A stretch of 64,000 nt of DNA from CALARM01 sp964431735 (GTDB lineage: Bacteria; Vulcanimicrobiota; SpSt-956; JAKJGF01). The position numbers and the translations under genes are program-made. The notes under the pieces are model-generated. The model had not been told where the DNA came from and did not search any database. It saw only the letters and a program-made list of their open reading frames with translations. Location: the NCBI GenBank assembly GCA_964431735.1, contig CAYSLJ010000001.1, forward strand, positions 73,500-137,499. Direction: 5' to 3'. Positions 16,952 through 25,929 of this stretch are shown piece after piece (positions within the stretch are counted from its first letter, which is position 1; each line of letters starts with the position of its first letter).

Positions 16952-17539
16952 TCACTTTTCACGACTCACTGAATAAAGTTCATCTTCCACTAATTTGCAT
17001 ATTATATGTCCTACTGTAATATGAACTTCCTGTATTCTCTGGGTGCTATCGGAAGGGACAATAAATGAAATATCTGCTATGTCCTTTATTTTTCCTCCGT
17101 CTTTTCCTGTAAAAGCCACTGTAATTGCTCCTTCTTTTTTTGCCTGTATGAGACCTTTAATTATGTTTATTGAATTTCCGCTTGTAGAAAAAGCAATAAC
17201 TACATCCTTATGGTTAACAAAAGCTTCTATCTGACGCTCGAAAACTCTGTCATATCCCCAGTCATTCCCTATGGCTGTAAGGACTGAAGAATTTGTATTA
17301 AGGGCGATACTCGGTATGGCTTTTCTATTTTTTATATCCAGTTGATGGGTAAGTTCTCCCTGAATATGCTGTGCATCTGCAGCACTTCCTCCGTTACCGA
17401 ATAAAACGACTTTTCCTCCCTGTCTGATAGATTTTATTATAACAGTAGCAATCTCTTGAATTTTCCCTGAAAGGTTGTCTGCCACTTTTTTCTTTACTTC
17501 AGCACTCTCATAAAGTATTGATTTTATTATAGATTGCAT
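16952..17539 (-). CDS. gmhA: Sedoheptulose-7-phosphate isomerase GmhA
   Basis: GmhA converts sedoheptulose 7-phosphate to D-glycero-D-manno-heptose 7-phosphate, the first step of nucleotide-heptose synthesis. The 195-residue SIS-domain protein has VVLFGNGGSAADAQHIQGEL (about 44-63), the phosphate-binding AFSTSGNSINI (about 116-126) and the C-terminal VHITVGHIICKLVEDEL helix that supplies active-site residues. The C-terminal residues SVSREK and the stop codon TGA are encoded by GTGAGTC/GTGAAAA heptamers and so are probably dispensable. The ATG at 17539 starts the heptose block. Confidence 0.95.
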   Translation of the reverse strand: MQSIIKSILYESAEVKKKVADNLSGKIQEIATVIIKSIRQGGKVVLFGNGGSAADAQHIQGELTHQLDIKNRKAIPSIALNTNSSVLTAIGNDWGYDRVFERQIEAFVNHKDVVIAFSTSGNSINIIKGLIQAKKEGAITVAFTGKDGGKIKDIADISFIVPSDSTQRIQEVHITVGHIICKLVEDELYSVSREK

Positions 17540-17672
17540 GGGGGAATAGTCCTTTCCAGATTTTTCAGTGAATTATATCATAATTTTGACGCACGGTGAA
17601 GAGTAATCAGTGACCGGTTACACATTACTGTTTATCACTCACGCATCATGAACCACGCGTTTCGCGTCACGT
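17540..17672. repeat. Degenerate heptamers between RNase D and gmhA
   Basis: From about 17587 to 17680 the plus strand carries ACGCACGGTGAAGAGTAATCAGTGACCGG, then CACTCACGCATCATGAACCACGCG and TTTCGCGTCACG. These are diverged versions of both heptamer dialects. The first 45 bases next to gmhA are ordinary AT-rich leader. Confidence 0.65.
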
Positions 17673-18842
17673 CTATAACGAATCACACTCTTTATTTTTT
17701 AACAAAATAATTTTTTTTCTTTTCGGAGAAAATCCTACTGTAACAGTTCCGTCTATTATCTGTTTCAGTTCTTTACCTACCAGTTTATTACGCCATCCCC
17801 TGAGAAGAGGTGTTTCATCATCTATTTCAAAAAGATGATTGTAAATAAATTTTTCTATATCATCCTGTCTTGCAATAATTCCATGAGGCATATTTTTTTC
17901 AGCCCCTTTTTTCTTTATGAAAGCAGTCAGTAAACTGGTGAGGCCGTCAGGTAATTTACAGCTTTTCTTTCTCTTCAATATTTTCTTATATCTTTTTCCT
18001 TTTTCTATAGTTTTTAAAATGTCATAACCGTATCTCTTTATCGTTGCCGTAGCCATGCCGGGGACAAACTTTAATTCTTCCATAGAAGAAGGACCGTTTA
18101 TTGCAAGGTTTACCATTACTTCATCTTTGATTACATCTTTTCTTATTCTGTCCAGTTCTCTTGCTTTTTTTTCCCGCCATATATAAAGCTCACTGTATAT
18201 ATTACGGGATTTACCTTTCAGACTACCAGGTATTTTAACCCTGTCTTCCAGATTTTTCGGTCTGTAATTTTCTTCCTGTTCCAGTTTTTGAAATTCTTCT
18301 TCTACCCAGCTGTAACGTCCCAGGCTTTTTAATTTTTCAGTGAGATGATTGTATACGACAGGAAGGTATCGGACATCATCAAGACCATATTCTATCTGTT
18401 CCTTTGTGAGAGGTCTCTGAAGCCAGTTTGTATAGGTTTCACTTTTATTTAACGTAACACCTGATATTTCATTAACAAGTTTTGCATAACCTATCTGTTC
18501 TTCATATCCTGTAAAGGACGCCGCAACCTGTGTGTCAAAAATTGGTTTCGGAACTTTCCCGAATAGATGATAAAATATGGATATATCTTCTTTACATGAA
18601 TGAAGTATTTTTGTTATGGAAGGATTTATTAGCAATTCTGAAAAAGAAGTCAGATCTTCTATTTCCAGAGCGTCAATTATAACACATAAATCTTCTGACG
18701 CTACCTGAACAATACCGAGACGGGAATAGTAATAACGTTCCCTTACGAATTCCGTATCAATAGCTATATAACTGGAGGTTGAAAGACATGAACATAATTC
18801 TTTAAGAGTCTTTTCATCTTTAATATACTGTGTATTTATCAT
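17673..18842 (-). CDS. rnd: Ribonuclease D
   Basis: RNase D is a 3'-5' exoribonuclease that matures tRNA and other stable RNAs. The 389-residue protein has a DEDDy exonuclease domain (about 5-175): exo I AIDTEFVRER with Asp29 and Glu31, exo II ILHSCKEDISIFYHLFG, exo III YGLDDVRYLPVVY. One HRDC domain follows (about 210-290; REKKARELDRIRKDVIKDEV) and a second, weaker HRDC-like region ends the protein. Length fits the family. It appears to be an ordinary housekeeping gene placed between the heptose block and the unknown cluster. The last residues and the TAG stop abut degenerate heptamers. Confidence 0.93.
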   Translation of the reverse strand: MINTQYIKDEKTLKELCSCLSTSSYIAIDTEFVRERYYYSRLGIVQVASEDLCVIIDALEIEDLTSFSELLINPSITKILHSCKEDISIFYHLFGKVPKPIFDTQVAASFTGYEEQIGYAKLVNEISGVTLNKSETYTNWLQRPLTKEQIEYGLDDVRYLPVVYNHLTEKLKSLGRYSWVEEEFQKLEQEENYRPKNLEDRVKIPGSLKGKSRNIYSELYIWREKKARELDRIRKDVIKDEVMVNLAINGPSSMEELKFVPGMATATIKRYGYDILKTIEKGKRYKKILKRKKSCKLPDGLTSLLTAFIKKKGAEKNMPHGIIARQDDIEKFIYNHLFEIDDETPLLRGWRNKLVGKELKQIIDGTVTVGFSPKRKKIILLKNKECDSL

Positions 18843-18961
18843 AATTTTATCTGTTTCTATGAGTTTTTTATTGAGCCGATTATTACTGAATTAACCACTT
18901 TTTACTTTTTACATCAGGGCGTTTTATAAAACGCCCCTACTCACTCTTCACTCTCTTCACC
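18843..18961. repeat. Spacer with GGGCGTTT hairpin (RE-C) and TCACTCT heptamers
   Basis: GGGCGTTTTATAAAACGCCC (18917-18936) is a perfect 10-bp-arm palindrome followed by CTACTCACTCTTCACTCTCT. Near-copies occur at 14348 and 45336. It may act as a terminator-like hairpin between the genes, but no T-tract is seen on either side. Confidence 0.75.
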
Positions 18962-20260
18962 CTACACTACAAACCTTATACCTGTTTCTTTGCATATTTT
19001 AAAATAATTCTCTGCTAGCCATGTATTTGCTATCAGATTAAATTGATTTGTCTGTTTTATCCAGGAAATTATTTTTGAGAGTACGGAATTCTTTTCCTCA
19101 TCCCTTGCAGCAGAGAAATGTTTTTTGAACCTCCTTGTGTCGTAAAGATACATTTTTATTAGATTTTCCGGTTCTAATTTGGATAATATTTCCTGTATAT
19201 CCATGCGATTTTTCTTCGCTTCTACGAGATCCTTTTTGACTGAATAATCAAGATCCCGGAAGAGGAGATTGTTTTGATTTAAGTCTTTTGTGATTTTATT
19301 TCTTATTACTTTATATTCTTCTGCCTTTGCTTTTACCTGGCCTGGAGTTATTTCTGTTTCTGCTTCAAGGCCGGAAAAAAAAGAGCTTGTTGTTATAGTG
19401 CTCATGATTGCTTCACGGGCAATCTGTTCAAGTTTTGTATTGGTCAGATCGTCTTTAAACCCTATATAGCCGTGTCGAAACAGTACATTTAAAACCTGGT
19501 TTTTATTTGTTCCGTTAAGGAATATGTCTGCATCATCTCCAGGATAGATAGAAGGTTTTATTGTAGTAAAATATATAACTATACTTCTGTGGCTTATAAG
19601 ATAGTACACATCTCCTTCCTGTATGGATTCTCTCATACATTCTACAGGTTTTCTTACAGGAAGAATATTTCTTTCAGGTATCCTTATAAGATCCAGTGTG
19701 GGGTATTTCTGTGATATATCATAAGGCTCTGTTACAAGTTTTTTTAGTTTTTCTGTCCTTGTTTTACTCAACATTCTGTAAGGATCGGTTTTCAGGGTTC
19801 CTATTTCCTGTTTTATCTCTTTTATTCTCTTAACACTTTTTCCCGGTGTTTCCAGATCGAGCTCTATAAAGAGTTTTCTGTTTAATCTGTCATAATAACA
19901 GGAAATTTTTCCCATAAGTACTTCTTTTAAAGTAATATCATTAATAAGGTTAAAAAATTCCTGATCGGCATAGATAAAATTTATAAGATGGCGAAGACAG
20001 GAGTAATCATCTCTTAATATAATGTCATCCCTCTGATTTACCGTTGTAAATACTATATGACCTTTGAGATAATCTTCTCCGAATTTTTTTGCCAGATCGG
20101 GACTGTATCCTGTGGCGTCCATCCTCAGACCTTCAATATCTTCCCTTGTAGCAGTTGTGCCTGTATGAGATAAAAATTGAAGATAATTATCTGCTTTTTG
20201 ACCTTTTATAAGTTCAAAATCTTCATCTTTTAATACTTTAAAATCTATTTTATTTGACAT
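18962..20260 (-). CDS. Unknown 432-residue protein in the AAA+ cluster
   Basis: I do not recognise a family. The protein is soluble, mixed alpha/beta in the first 300 residues and strongly helical after about 310 (VKAKAEEYKVIRNKITKDLN). Visible features: a Lys/Arg-rich helical hairpin near 130-165 (KSVKRIKEIKQEIGTLKTD), and strands such as DVYYLISHRSIVIYFTT (about 218-234) followed by PGDDADIFLNGTNKNQVLNV. No catalytic motif is clear. It is the last gene in the direction of transcription of the group with the AAA+ ATPase upstream, and is probably a functional partner. The last codon GTG and stop TAG lie at the start of GTGTAGG/GTGAAGA heptamers. Confidence 0.75.
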   Translation of the reverse strand: MSNKIDFKVLKDEDFELIKGQKADNYLQFLSHTGTTATREDIEGLRMDATGYSPDLAKKFGEDYLKGHIVFTTVNQRDDIILRDDYSCLRHLINFIYADQEFFNLINDITLKEVLMGKISCYYDRLNRKLFIELDLETPGKSVKRIKEIKQEIGTLKTDPYRMLSKTRTEKLKKLVTEPYDISQKYPTLDLIRIPERNILPVRKPVECMRESIQEGDVYYLISHRSIVIYFTTIKPSIYPGDDADIFLNGTNKNQVLNVLFRHGYIGFKDDLTNTKLEQIAREAIMSTITTSSFFSGLEAETEITPGQVKAKAEEYKVIRNKITKDLNQNNLLFRDLDYSVKKDLVEAKKNRMDIQEILSKLEPENLIKMYLYDTRRFKKHFSAARDEEKNSVLSKIISWIKQTNQFNLIANTWLAENYFKICKETGIRFVV

Positions 20261-20382
20261 ATTATACTTCCATTCAAATTTTCAACTATCAACTCTTCAA
20301 CCCTCAGCCATCAACTACCGTGACGCGTAACGCGTTACGCGTCACGCGAGGACAAGAACCATAATTTGCCAGAGTTATTTTC
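20261..20382. repeat. RE-B half element with ACGCGT array
   Basis: About 20318-20349 is GTGACGC, GTAACGC, GTTACGC, GTCACGC (an inverted pair of arrays). About 20350-20391 matches the right end of the RE-B elements at 30060-30104 (AACCAT, AATTTGCC, GTTATTTTCTTACAGTC). It overlaps the ATPase stop codon. About 20276-20312 has CAACTAT/CAACTCT degenerate heptamers. Confidence 0.8.
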
Positions 20383-22293
20383 TTACAGTCCCTTACTCTT
20401 TTTATCGCCGTAAACCAGCACTGACCCGTCTTTTGACTCATATTCTTTTTCCCACGACTTTTCAAGTTCACTCACCACTTCTTTTTCCAGTAAATATGAA
20501 TCTTTGAGCCTCTTTTTCCTTTCATGCCAGTCCTTCTGCTTTTCTCCTTCCTGAAGTTTCAGAAGAGACAGAAGTTCTTTCATAATATAAACCATATGAA
20601 CTTTCCTGTAATGTTGCGGCATGATTTCAAGTTTTTCTTCATTGCTCATCCTGAAATATCCCGGTATTTTAGTTTTATCGAACCATTTACCGTAATTTGC
20701 CACTTCTTTTGAAAGATTTGCCACATCTCTTCCTGCCACTTTACTTTCAACACATAATCTGGCAATCTCATTAATCAAATCTTCAGACTTTATCTCTCCT
20801 CCGTAATGTTTGAGTTTTTCAGCAATATATTTATTTAAATCTTCTGAACCGTAGGAAGTCCAGAATGGATTGTCTTTTTTTATATTCTCTGTAAGTATAT
20901 AACCTTCCTTCAGGGAATCATGGAGACACACATTGAGAAAGAGATTTTTATAGTCTTCCATTGTTTCTGCACCTTTTGCGCTTATTTTGAAAAATCTCGT
21001 ATAAATAGCGGGATCTAAAATATCTATGGAAGATGTTTCATCGTCTCCTACGAGATTTACGTCGGCAAAGAGCACAAAATGGCCTGTTCTCGGTGTTTCC
21101 GGGCCATCTATTATATTAAGGGCTTCTCCTACGAGCTGATTGTCTTCCTGCCTGGCATCTTTTGCCTTCCTGGAAGGCATCATTGTGTCAAAATCAGGCA
21201 TATAGACAAATCTTCTTTTATCCGGTTTCCATACCCTGTCCGTAAAAATCCTTCTGAATTCATTGGCACTTTTATTTTGATATTCCGATTTGAATTTACT
21301 CCCCATTATAATAACGACTTCTGCAGGGAGATCATGCTCTTTTGCTATTTTCATGGCCTCATTGAACATAGCCATTATTGTTACTGTTTTACCGCACCCT
21401 GAACTTCCTATGATGATAAAATACTGCATGAAAGGCATGAGTGGATTGGTCGTTTCTCCCGGCCCCATGCTCATAACATTATAGATTGCTTCAAAGCCTA
21501 TTCGTTTCATTTCCGAGTTGCCGACTATTTTATCAAATGGCACTTCTACATGGAATTTACTTTCTTCAAAACGGCTCATAGAAAAACCCTGTATTTTTGT
21601 TTCACCTGCTTTAAGTTCTATACCGTTTACATTAAAGTAATTTATTATATCCTCATAATCTCCTCTGCATGACAGAATGGCATTTGCATAATTCTTGAAA
21701 AACGTGGCAGTATTTTGAATTAATTTCTCTCTGCTGTCAGTGGCATATTTTCCCTGTTTACTTTTTATAAAATCTATGTAATCACTTATGGAATTTCGCA
21801 GAAATTCTTCTTTCCCCTGGACTTTGAAGGGTTTTAATTCTTCAGTGGAAACGCTTTCCGTACCTGTTTCTTCTTTCAATATATCCATGCCTATAAGAGA
21901 ACCGCAGTAAAGTGAATAAAACTGAATAAATTCCTTTTCTCTTTCCGAAAGTTCAAGATCGCTCTTGCCTTCGTCAAGCCGTTTTTCCGTAAGAAATCTT
22001 TTTTCAAGGCTTTCATAAAGGGCAAGATAGGCTCCCCAGCAATTTTCAAGACTTTCGAGAGAAAAAACTTCTTCCCTGAAACTTCTGTATTTTAAATGAG
22101 GAAAGAGAGAGTTAAGAGCTTCTACAAAGGTTTTGTCCGTATAACGTCCCCGTTCTACAACAGAGGTACCTTTCTGTACCTTATCTACTCCTACAAGCAC
22201 TTTAATAGTTTCATTATCCAGAATTTCTCTTACATGGGATATTTTTTCTTTCATTATTTCATCATGTATTGCAAGGGGGCTTGATACTTTCAT
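20383..22293 (-). CDS. AAA+ ATPase of unknown function
   Basis: A 636-residue soluble ATPase. The first 260 residues are helical and unrecognised. The AAA+ core lies at about 285-460: Walker A YFIIIGSSGCGKTVTIMAMF, Walker B-like HFVLFADVNLVGDDE (Asp then Asn where Glu is usual in the DE pair, so catalysis may be altered), and a sensor/arginine-finger-type DPAIYTRFFKISAKG. A long insert with EYQNKSANEFRRIFTDRV lies between. The C-terminal 150 residues are helical. The ATG at 22293 has GGAGGAAAACT upstream; codons before it are translated repeat. The ending GL and stop TAA come from the RE-B terminal sequence. Neighbours 18962, 24721 and 25930 are equally unknown, and a shared complex is likely. 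Confidence 0.82.
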   Translation of the reverse strand: MKVSSPLAIHDEIMKEKISHVREILDNETIKVLVGVDKVQKGTSVVERGRYTDKTFVEALNSLFPHLKYRSFREEVFSLESLENCWGAYLALYESLEKRFLTEKRLDEGKSDLELSEREKEFIQFYSLYCGSLIGMDILKEETGTESVSTEELKPFKVQGKEEFLRNSISDYIDFIKSKQGKYATDSREKLIQNTATFFKNYANAILSCRGDYEDIINYFNVNGIELKAGETKIQGFSMSRFEESKFHVEVPFDKIVGNSEMKRIGFEAIYNVMSMGPGETTNPLMPFMQYFIIIGSSGCGKTVTIMAMFNEAMKIAKEHDLPAEVVIIMGSKFKSEYQNKSANEFRRIFTDRVWKPDKRRFVYMPDFDTMMPSRKAKDARQEDNQLVGEALNIIDGPETPRTGHFVLFADVNLVGDDETSSIDILDPAIYTRFFKISAKGAETMEDYKNLFLNVCLHDSLKEGYILTENIKKDNPFWTSYGSEDLNKYIAEKLKHYGGEIKSEDLINEIARLCVESKVAGRDVANLSKEVANYGKWFDKTKIPGYFRMSNEEKLEIMPQHYRKVHMVYIMKELLSLLKLQEGEKQKDWHERKKRLKDSYLLEKEVVSELEKSWEKEYESKDGSVLVYGDKKSKGL

Positions 22294-22665
22294 AGTTTTC
22301 CTCCGGCTTTTTACTGAGGCGAGCGTTAATTTGATCGTGACGCGTAACGCGTGACGCGTCACGGGAGGCACGACCCTGTGGCCATGCTCAGTTCAGTAAG
22401 AAAATTTTTTTCTGATTTTATTCTGAAATTATAAAGTATTTTTTCTTAAAGGTCAACTAATTAGTGAGTAGTGATTAATGTCCTATTCTTTTTACTGTTC
22501 ACTCTAATTAAACTCTAACATATTATGAAATACACTATAATCTCAGAGATGAGAATAATTTTCTGTAAAAAAAGGATTTTAGATTTTCAGATATAAATAT
22601 CTGTCTGCAGTAAAAAATCTTCTCATTCCGTGTCACGCGTCACGCGTCACGCGTTACAATTTATT
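22294..22665. repeat. Divergent intergenic region with arrays, RE-A-like half and a hairpin
   Basis: About 22334-22367 is GTGACGC/GTAACGC/GTGACGC/GTCACGG, then GGAGGCACG and CCATGCTCAGTTCAGTAAG (to 22400), which matches the right end of the RE-A elements. About 22462-22480 has TAGTGAGTAGTGATT. About 22582-22620 can fold on CAGATATAAATATCTG with flanking AGATTTT/AAAAATCT. About 22631-22657 is a GTCACGC array placed 9 bases before the glycosyltransferase start. Promoters for the divergent genes must lie here, but I see no convincing one. Confidence 0.7.
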
Positions 22666-23802
22666 ATGATTAAAGTCTCAATTATTTTCCCTGATCTCTT
22701 TAATAAAGGCGGCTGTGAAACCCTTATTAAATATGTTATAAGAAGCCTTTATAAAGAGATTAAATTTTATATTCTCACATCTGTTGAACACAAAAACAGG
22801 GAATATCAGGAATTTTTAAATTATACGGAAGAAATTGTACAGGTAAGGCCGGATAATCAACAAAAATTACTTGATGAATTGAAGCGAATAAATTCTCATG
22901 TGGTTTTTACCGGATTTTTTCATTTTGCTACATCACCATGTGCTCTGTTGAACATTCCTATTGTGGAATTCTGCGTGGGAGCAAAAGTTATGCCGAAACC
23001 TCAGGCAAACCCTCTCCATAATTATATGACTGTCGAATCTGAAGGTGCCAAAAAGCAGATCCTGAAACACCGTAATTACCCTGAAGAAAGAATAAAGGTT
23101 ATAAGAAATACTGTTTTCTATGACGTAGAAATTGCTTCAGAGAAAGATATAAGAACTCTCTTTGATGTGCCGGAAGATTTTTATATTGTAAGTCTTAATG
23201 CCAGAGCGGTTCACGGAAAGGGATGGCCTGTTATAGCAGAAGCGATGAAAATTATGTCCGATGAAAAAGTTATATTTATCGGTTTTTCAAGAATGGAAAA
23301 AGCCAGAACTTCAGCATGGAATAAAATTCTCTTTTATAATAAAACATTGAAAAATTTCAGAGTTTTTGACGGCGCTGATGTGGAAAGATCGTATGTGATG
23401 GGTGTTACCGCCCGGTCCGATATTGTCTGTCTGCCCACCACACACAGGGAAGAAGGTATCCCGAACTGTATCGTAGAAGCCATTTATTTCGGTAAACCTG
23501 TTATTACCTGCCGGAACGGATATATAGATGAAATTGTTTTTGACGGAGAAAACGGCATGTTTGTCAGACCTGTGGGCGCAGATGTTGCAGGAGCCATAAA
23601 ATATATGTTGAGTAATGATGAATTGAGAAAAAATTATTCCTTACGTTCAAAAGAAATATATAATGAATTATATGACAGAGAATCCTTCAAAAATTTGTAC
23701 AGACAGGTTTTTATTGATGCCGCACAGGAAGGATATTTCTATGGTAACAGGAAAAAGGGATTCTTTGAAAATTTTGAAAAATTTTTCACCCGGTTTTTTT
23801 AA
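22666..23802 (+). CDS. GT4-family glycosyltransferase
   Basis: A 378-residue GT-B glycosyltransferase, probably using a nucleotide sugar to build a surface glycan. N-terminal: SIIFPDLFNKGGCETLIKYV (about 4-23), with the glycine-rich acceptor loop. C-terminal donor domain: YIVSLNARAVHGKGWPVIAE, DIVCLPTTHREEGIPNCIVE (about 251-270; the EGxPxxxxEA pattern) and GKPVITCRNGYIDEIV. The start is ATG 22666; the 12 open codons before it are translated GTCACGC repeat (SRVTRHALQFI). It converges on the next gene with a 17-base 3' overlap. Together the pair splits the cluster of unknown genes. Confidence 0.9.
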   Translation: MIKVSIIFPDLFNKGGCETLIKYVIRSLYKEIKFYILTSVEHKNREYQEFLNYTEEIVQVRPDNQQKLLDELKRINSHVVFTGFFHFATSPCALLNIPIVEFCVGAKVMPKPQANPLHNYMTVESEGAKKQILKHRNYPEERIKVIRNTVFYDVEIASEKDIRTLFDVPEDFYIVSLNARAVHGKGWPVIAEAMKIMSDEKVIFIGFSRMEKARTSAWNKILFYNKTLKNFRVFDGADVERSYVMGVTARSDIVCLPTTHREEGIPNCIVEAIYFGKPVITCRNGYIDEIVFDGENGMFVRPVGADVAGAIKYMLSNDELRKNYSLRSKEIYNELYDRESFKNLYRQVFIDAAQEGYFYGNRKKGFFENFEKFFTRFF

Positions 23803-24664
23803 GTTCTTCTTTTATTGTATTCAGATAATAGTAATTTCCTATTTGAGACGTAAGGAATGAGCGATAATAAAATCTGCTTTCCGAACTGTTGAATATCTGT
23901 TCATAAAACTTTATAAGAAAGGGGGGATTGAAGATGTTTAAATTTAAAAAACTTAAAAAATGTATGCCTGTACCCAGTTTTATTCTCCAGTGAGGGTGTT
24001 TTCTGTAGAGTTTTACCGCATATACTGCTTTTTTTATGGCCCATTTTTTTATATATGCCAGTTCATCAGGTTGAAATGGTTTATAATGGAATACGATTGC
24101 TTTAAATGAAAATGTCCATCTTAGTCCCATCATCCTGAGACGAAATCCCAGTTCGCAATCTTCCCACCATAGAAAAGACGGATCAAAACTTCCTGCTTTT
24201 ATAATATGTTCTTTCGCCACAGATACATTACTTGTGCAGAAAAAATTTTTATTCATATCCCAGAAACCTACCGGCCTGTCCTGCGGTATCTTCATTTCCG
24301 GAATATTTATGACGGGGCCGCGTACTATAAGATTATTCCGGTTGTTCTGTAGTATAAGATGTTCTTTTATCAGTTCCTTATGGGGGAGAACATCATCATC
24401 AAAAAATAAAATTATTCTGCCTTTTGCCCGGTTTACGCCGTTATTTCTTGCCACAGCCTGTCCCTGGTTGTCCTGACGTATATAAGTGAAGTTATAATTT
24501 TTCTCTACAGTTCCGACAAGTTCTTCTGTACCGTCTGTAGATCCGTCATCTATGAGGAGTACTTCAAAATCATCTCTCGAAGCTGACTGATTATTTATAA
24601 GCTGTAAACATTCTCTGAGTACATCTTTTCTGTTATATGTAGGTATGACTATACTTATTTCCAT
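23786..24664 (-). CDS. GT2-family glycosyltransferase
   Basis: A 292-residue GT-A glycosyltransferase. Signatures: SIVIPTYNRKDVLRECLQLI (about 4-23), VLLIDDGSTDGTEELV, QAVARNNGVNRAKGRIILFF, the DxD-type FFDDDVLPHKEL, and the acceptor-side WWEDCELGFRLRMMG (the ED motif, about 168-182). The C-terminal 80 residues are amphipathic (LGTGIHFLSFLNLNIFNPPF) and may touch the membrane. It shares 17 bases with the end of the convergent GT4 gene, an arrangement that keeps the pair together. Probable role: capsule, LPS or protein glycosylation; the acceptor cannot be told. Confidence 0.9.
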   Translation of the reverse strand: MEISIVIPTYNRKDVLRECLQLINNQSASRDDFEVLLIDDGSTDGTEELVGTVEKNYNFTYIRQDNQGQAVARNNGVNRAKGRIILFFDDDVLPHKELIKEHLILQNNRNNLIVRGPVINIPEMKIPQDRPVGFWDMNKNFFCTSNVSVAKEHIIKAGSFDPSFLWWEDCELGFRLRMMGLRWTFSFKAIVFHYKPFQPDELAYIKKWAIKKAVYAVKLYRKHPHWRIKLGTGIHFLSFLNLNIFNPPFLIKFYEQIFNSSESRFYYRSFLTSQIGNYYYLNTIKEELKKTG

Positions 24665-24685
24665 GTTTTATTGCGAGCCGGGCAT

Positions 24686-24720
24686 CCACGCGTCACGCGT
24701 CACGCGTCACGCGTCACGAT
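24686..24720. repeat. GTCACGC tandem array (about 4.5 units)
   Basis: Four near-perfect copies of GTCACGC (plus strand), ending at the TAA stop of the 24721 gene. On that gene's strand they read GTGACGC, the orientation that stops all three frames. A GCCGGGC motif precedes. Confidence 0.92.
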
Positions 24721-25878
24721 TTAAATGGCATGAACCTTAAAATTATCATAAAACTTTACTTTTGTCATAAGATCATTACGCAGTTCCTGGGGACATATGA
24801 AATAATTCTGAGTTTTCACAAGGGTTGACGGTGATGATTTTATATCTTCCGAGCCTATGGCGAGTTTATCCACAATTGGTATAAGATAATTGGCAAAAAG
24901 TCCCACTGCCTGACCTTTAGCATCATTTGACTGGCGAAGATTCTGAGCAATAGAATCCTGGTCGCTTATATATTCAATCCTGTAACACATGAGATAGGGG
25001 AATTTTTTGTCTTCAAAGAGTTCTTTAACAAATCGTTTGTTATTTGTTTTAGAATAATAGAAGGGCCCTATTTCACATCTTTTAACCAGTTTCGGCTGAA
25101 TACAATCCATTGTTGAAAGCATAATATAAACATTTGCAGGATCCCTTGAGAAGAAACTTTTCATTTTTTCAAGAAACTCCGGTTTTGTCCTGTTATTACG
25201 ATCTATAGGTTCACTTTTCCATCGTGCCGGTGAAACTGTGAAAACCATTTCATATAAGGCCCAGAGTTTTTTCGCATCGTCAAAGCCTTTAAGAATTGCC
25301 TGAAAATATCTGTCTTTTCCTTCAGATTTCATATATGTAATCTTTATATCATTATCCATAGGGATTTCCATCGTTCTATATCTGTTCAGGAAATCAAGCC
25401 TTCTGAACCATGACGGTTCTTCTCCGTTAAAGATGAATTTCTTCTCATTATGTTCTCTTATGGCTATCAGTTTGTTTGTAACAGGTATCTGAGGGAGAGA
25501 TTCAAAAGTGGTTTCATCAAAGAATATATCCATGTATTTCCGGGATATTTCTTCATCGAGAAGTGCCACTTCTCTGTGGAGCCTTTCTACACCTCCGTCT
25601 TTTTCTTTGAGTCTCCAGAGGAGGTAACGGGATTCAAATGTCGGGAAGCCGCAGTCTTCGGGGTCTACCTTTATGGTTTCAAATATACCGAGGAAATCTC
25701 CATGTTTCGGCTCCGCTTTATATCTCAGTAATTCAAAAAAATTTATAAGTAACTGATTGAACTGGACCATCTCCTGATAGTCTTTTTTCCTGAATTCTTC
25801 AATAAGATAGCGAAGACATGTTGTGATTAAATTTAAATAATTGTTTTTATCTGTTCCTGTTAATTCAAGTTCTTCCAT
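24721..25878 (-). CDS. Unknown 385-residue protein in the AAA+ cluster
   Basis: No family recognised. The N-terminal 60 residues are helical (LNLITTCLRYLIEEFRKKDY, then MVQFNQLLINFFELLRYKAE). The middle contains GEEPSWFRRLDFLNRYRTME and strands around 180-215, and the C-terminal part has DPANVYIMLSTMDCIQPKLV and NYFICPQELRNDLMTKVKFY. No transmembrane segment or nucleotide-binding motif is seen. The start is ATG 25878; an open GTG six codons earlier lies in repeat DNA. There is no ribosome site, since GTGACGC repeats run to within 12 bases of the ATG. It is co-directional with the coiled-coil gene 25930 and the AAA+ gene, and is presumably part of the same system. Confidence 0.75.
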   Translation of the reverse strand: MEELELTGTDKNNYLNLITTCLRYLIEEFRKKDYQEMVQFNQLLINFFELLRYKAEPKHGDFLGIFETIKVDPEDCGFPTFESRYLLWRLKEKDGGVERLHREVALLDEEISRKYMDIFFDETTFESLPQIPVTNKLIAIREHNEKKFIFNGEEPSWFRRLDFLNRYRTMEIPMDNDIKITYMKSEGKDRYFQAILKGFDDAKKLWALYEMVFTVSPARWKSEPIDRNNRTKPEFLEKMKSFFSRDPANVYIMLSTMDCIQPKLVKRCEIGPFYYSKTNNKRFVKELFEDKKFPYLMCYRIEYISDQDSIAQNLRQSNDAKGQAVGLFANYLIPIVDKLAIGSEDIKSSPSTLVKTQNYFICPQELRNDLMTKVKFYDNFKVHAI

Positions 25879-25890
25879 GATTAAATAAAT

Positions 25891-25925
25891 CGTCACGCGT
25901 CACGCGTCACGCGTCACGCGTCACG
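25891..25925. repeat. GTCACGC tandem array, five units
   Basis: Five perfect 7-bp copies (plus strand CGTCACG... ), filling nearly all of the gap between 24721-25878 and 25930-27048. On the gene strand they read GTGACGC, starting just after the upstream stop codon. Confidence 0.95.
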
Positions 25926-25929
25926 ATTC

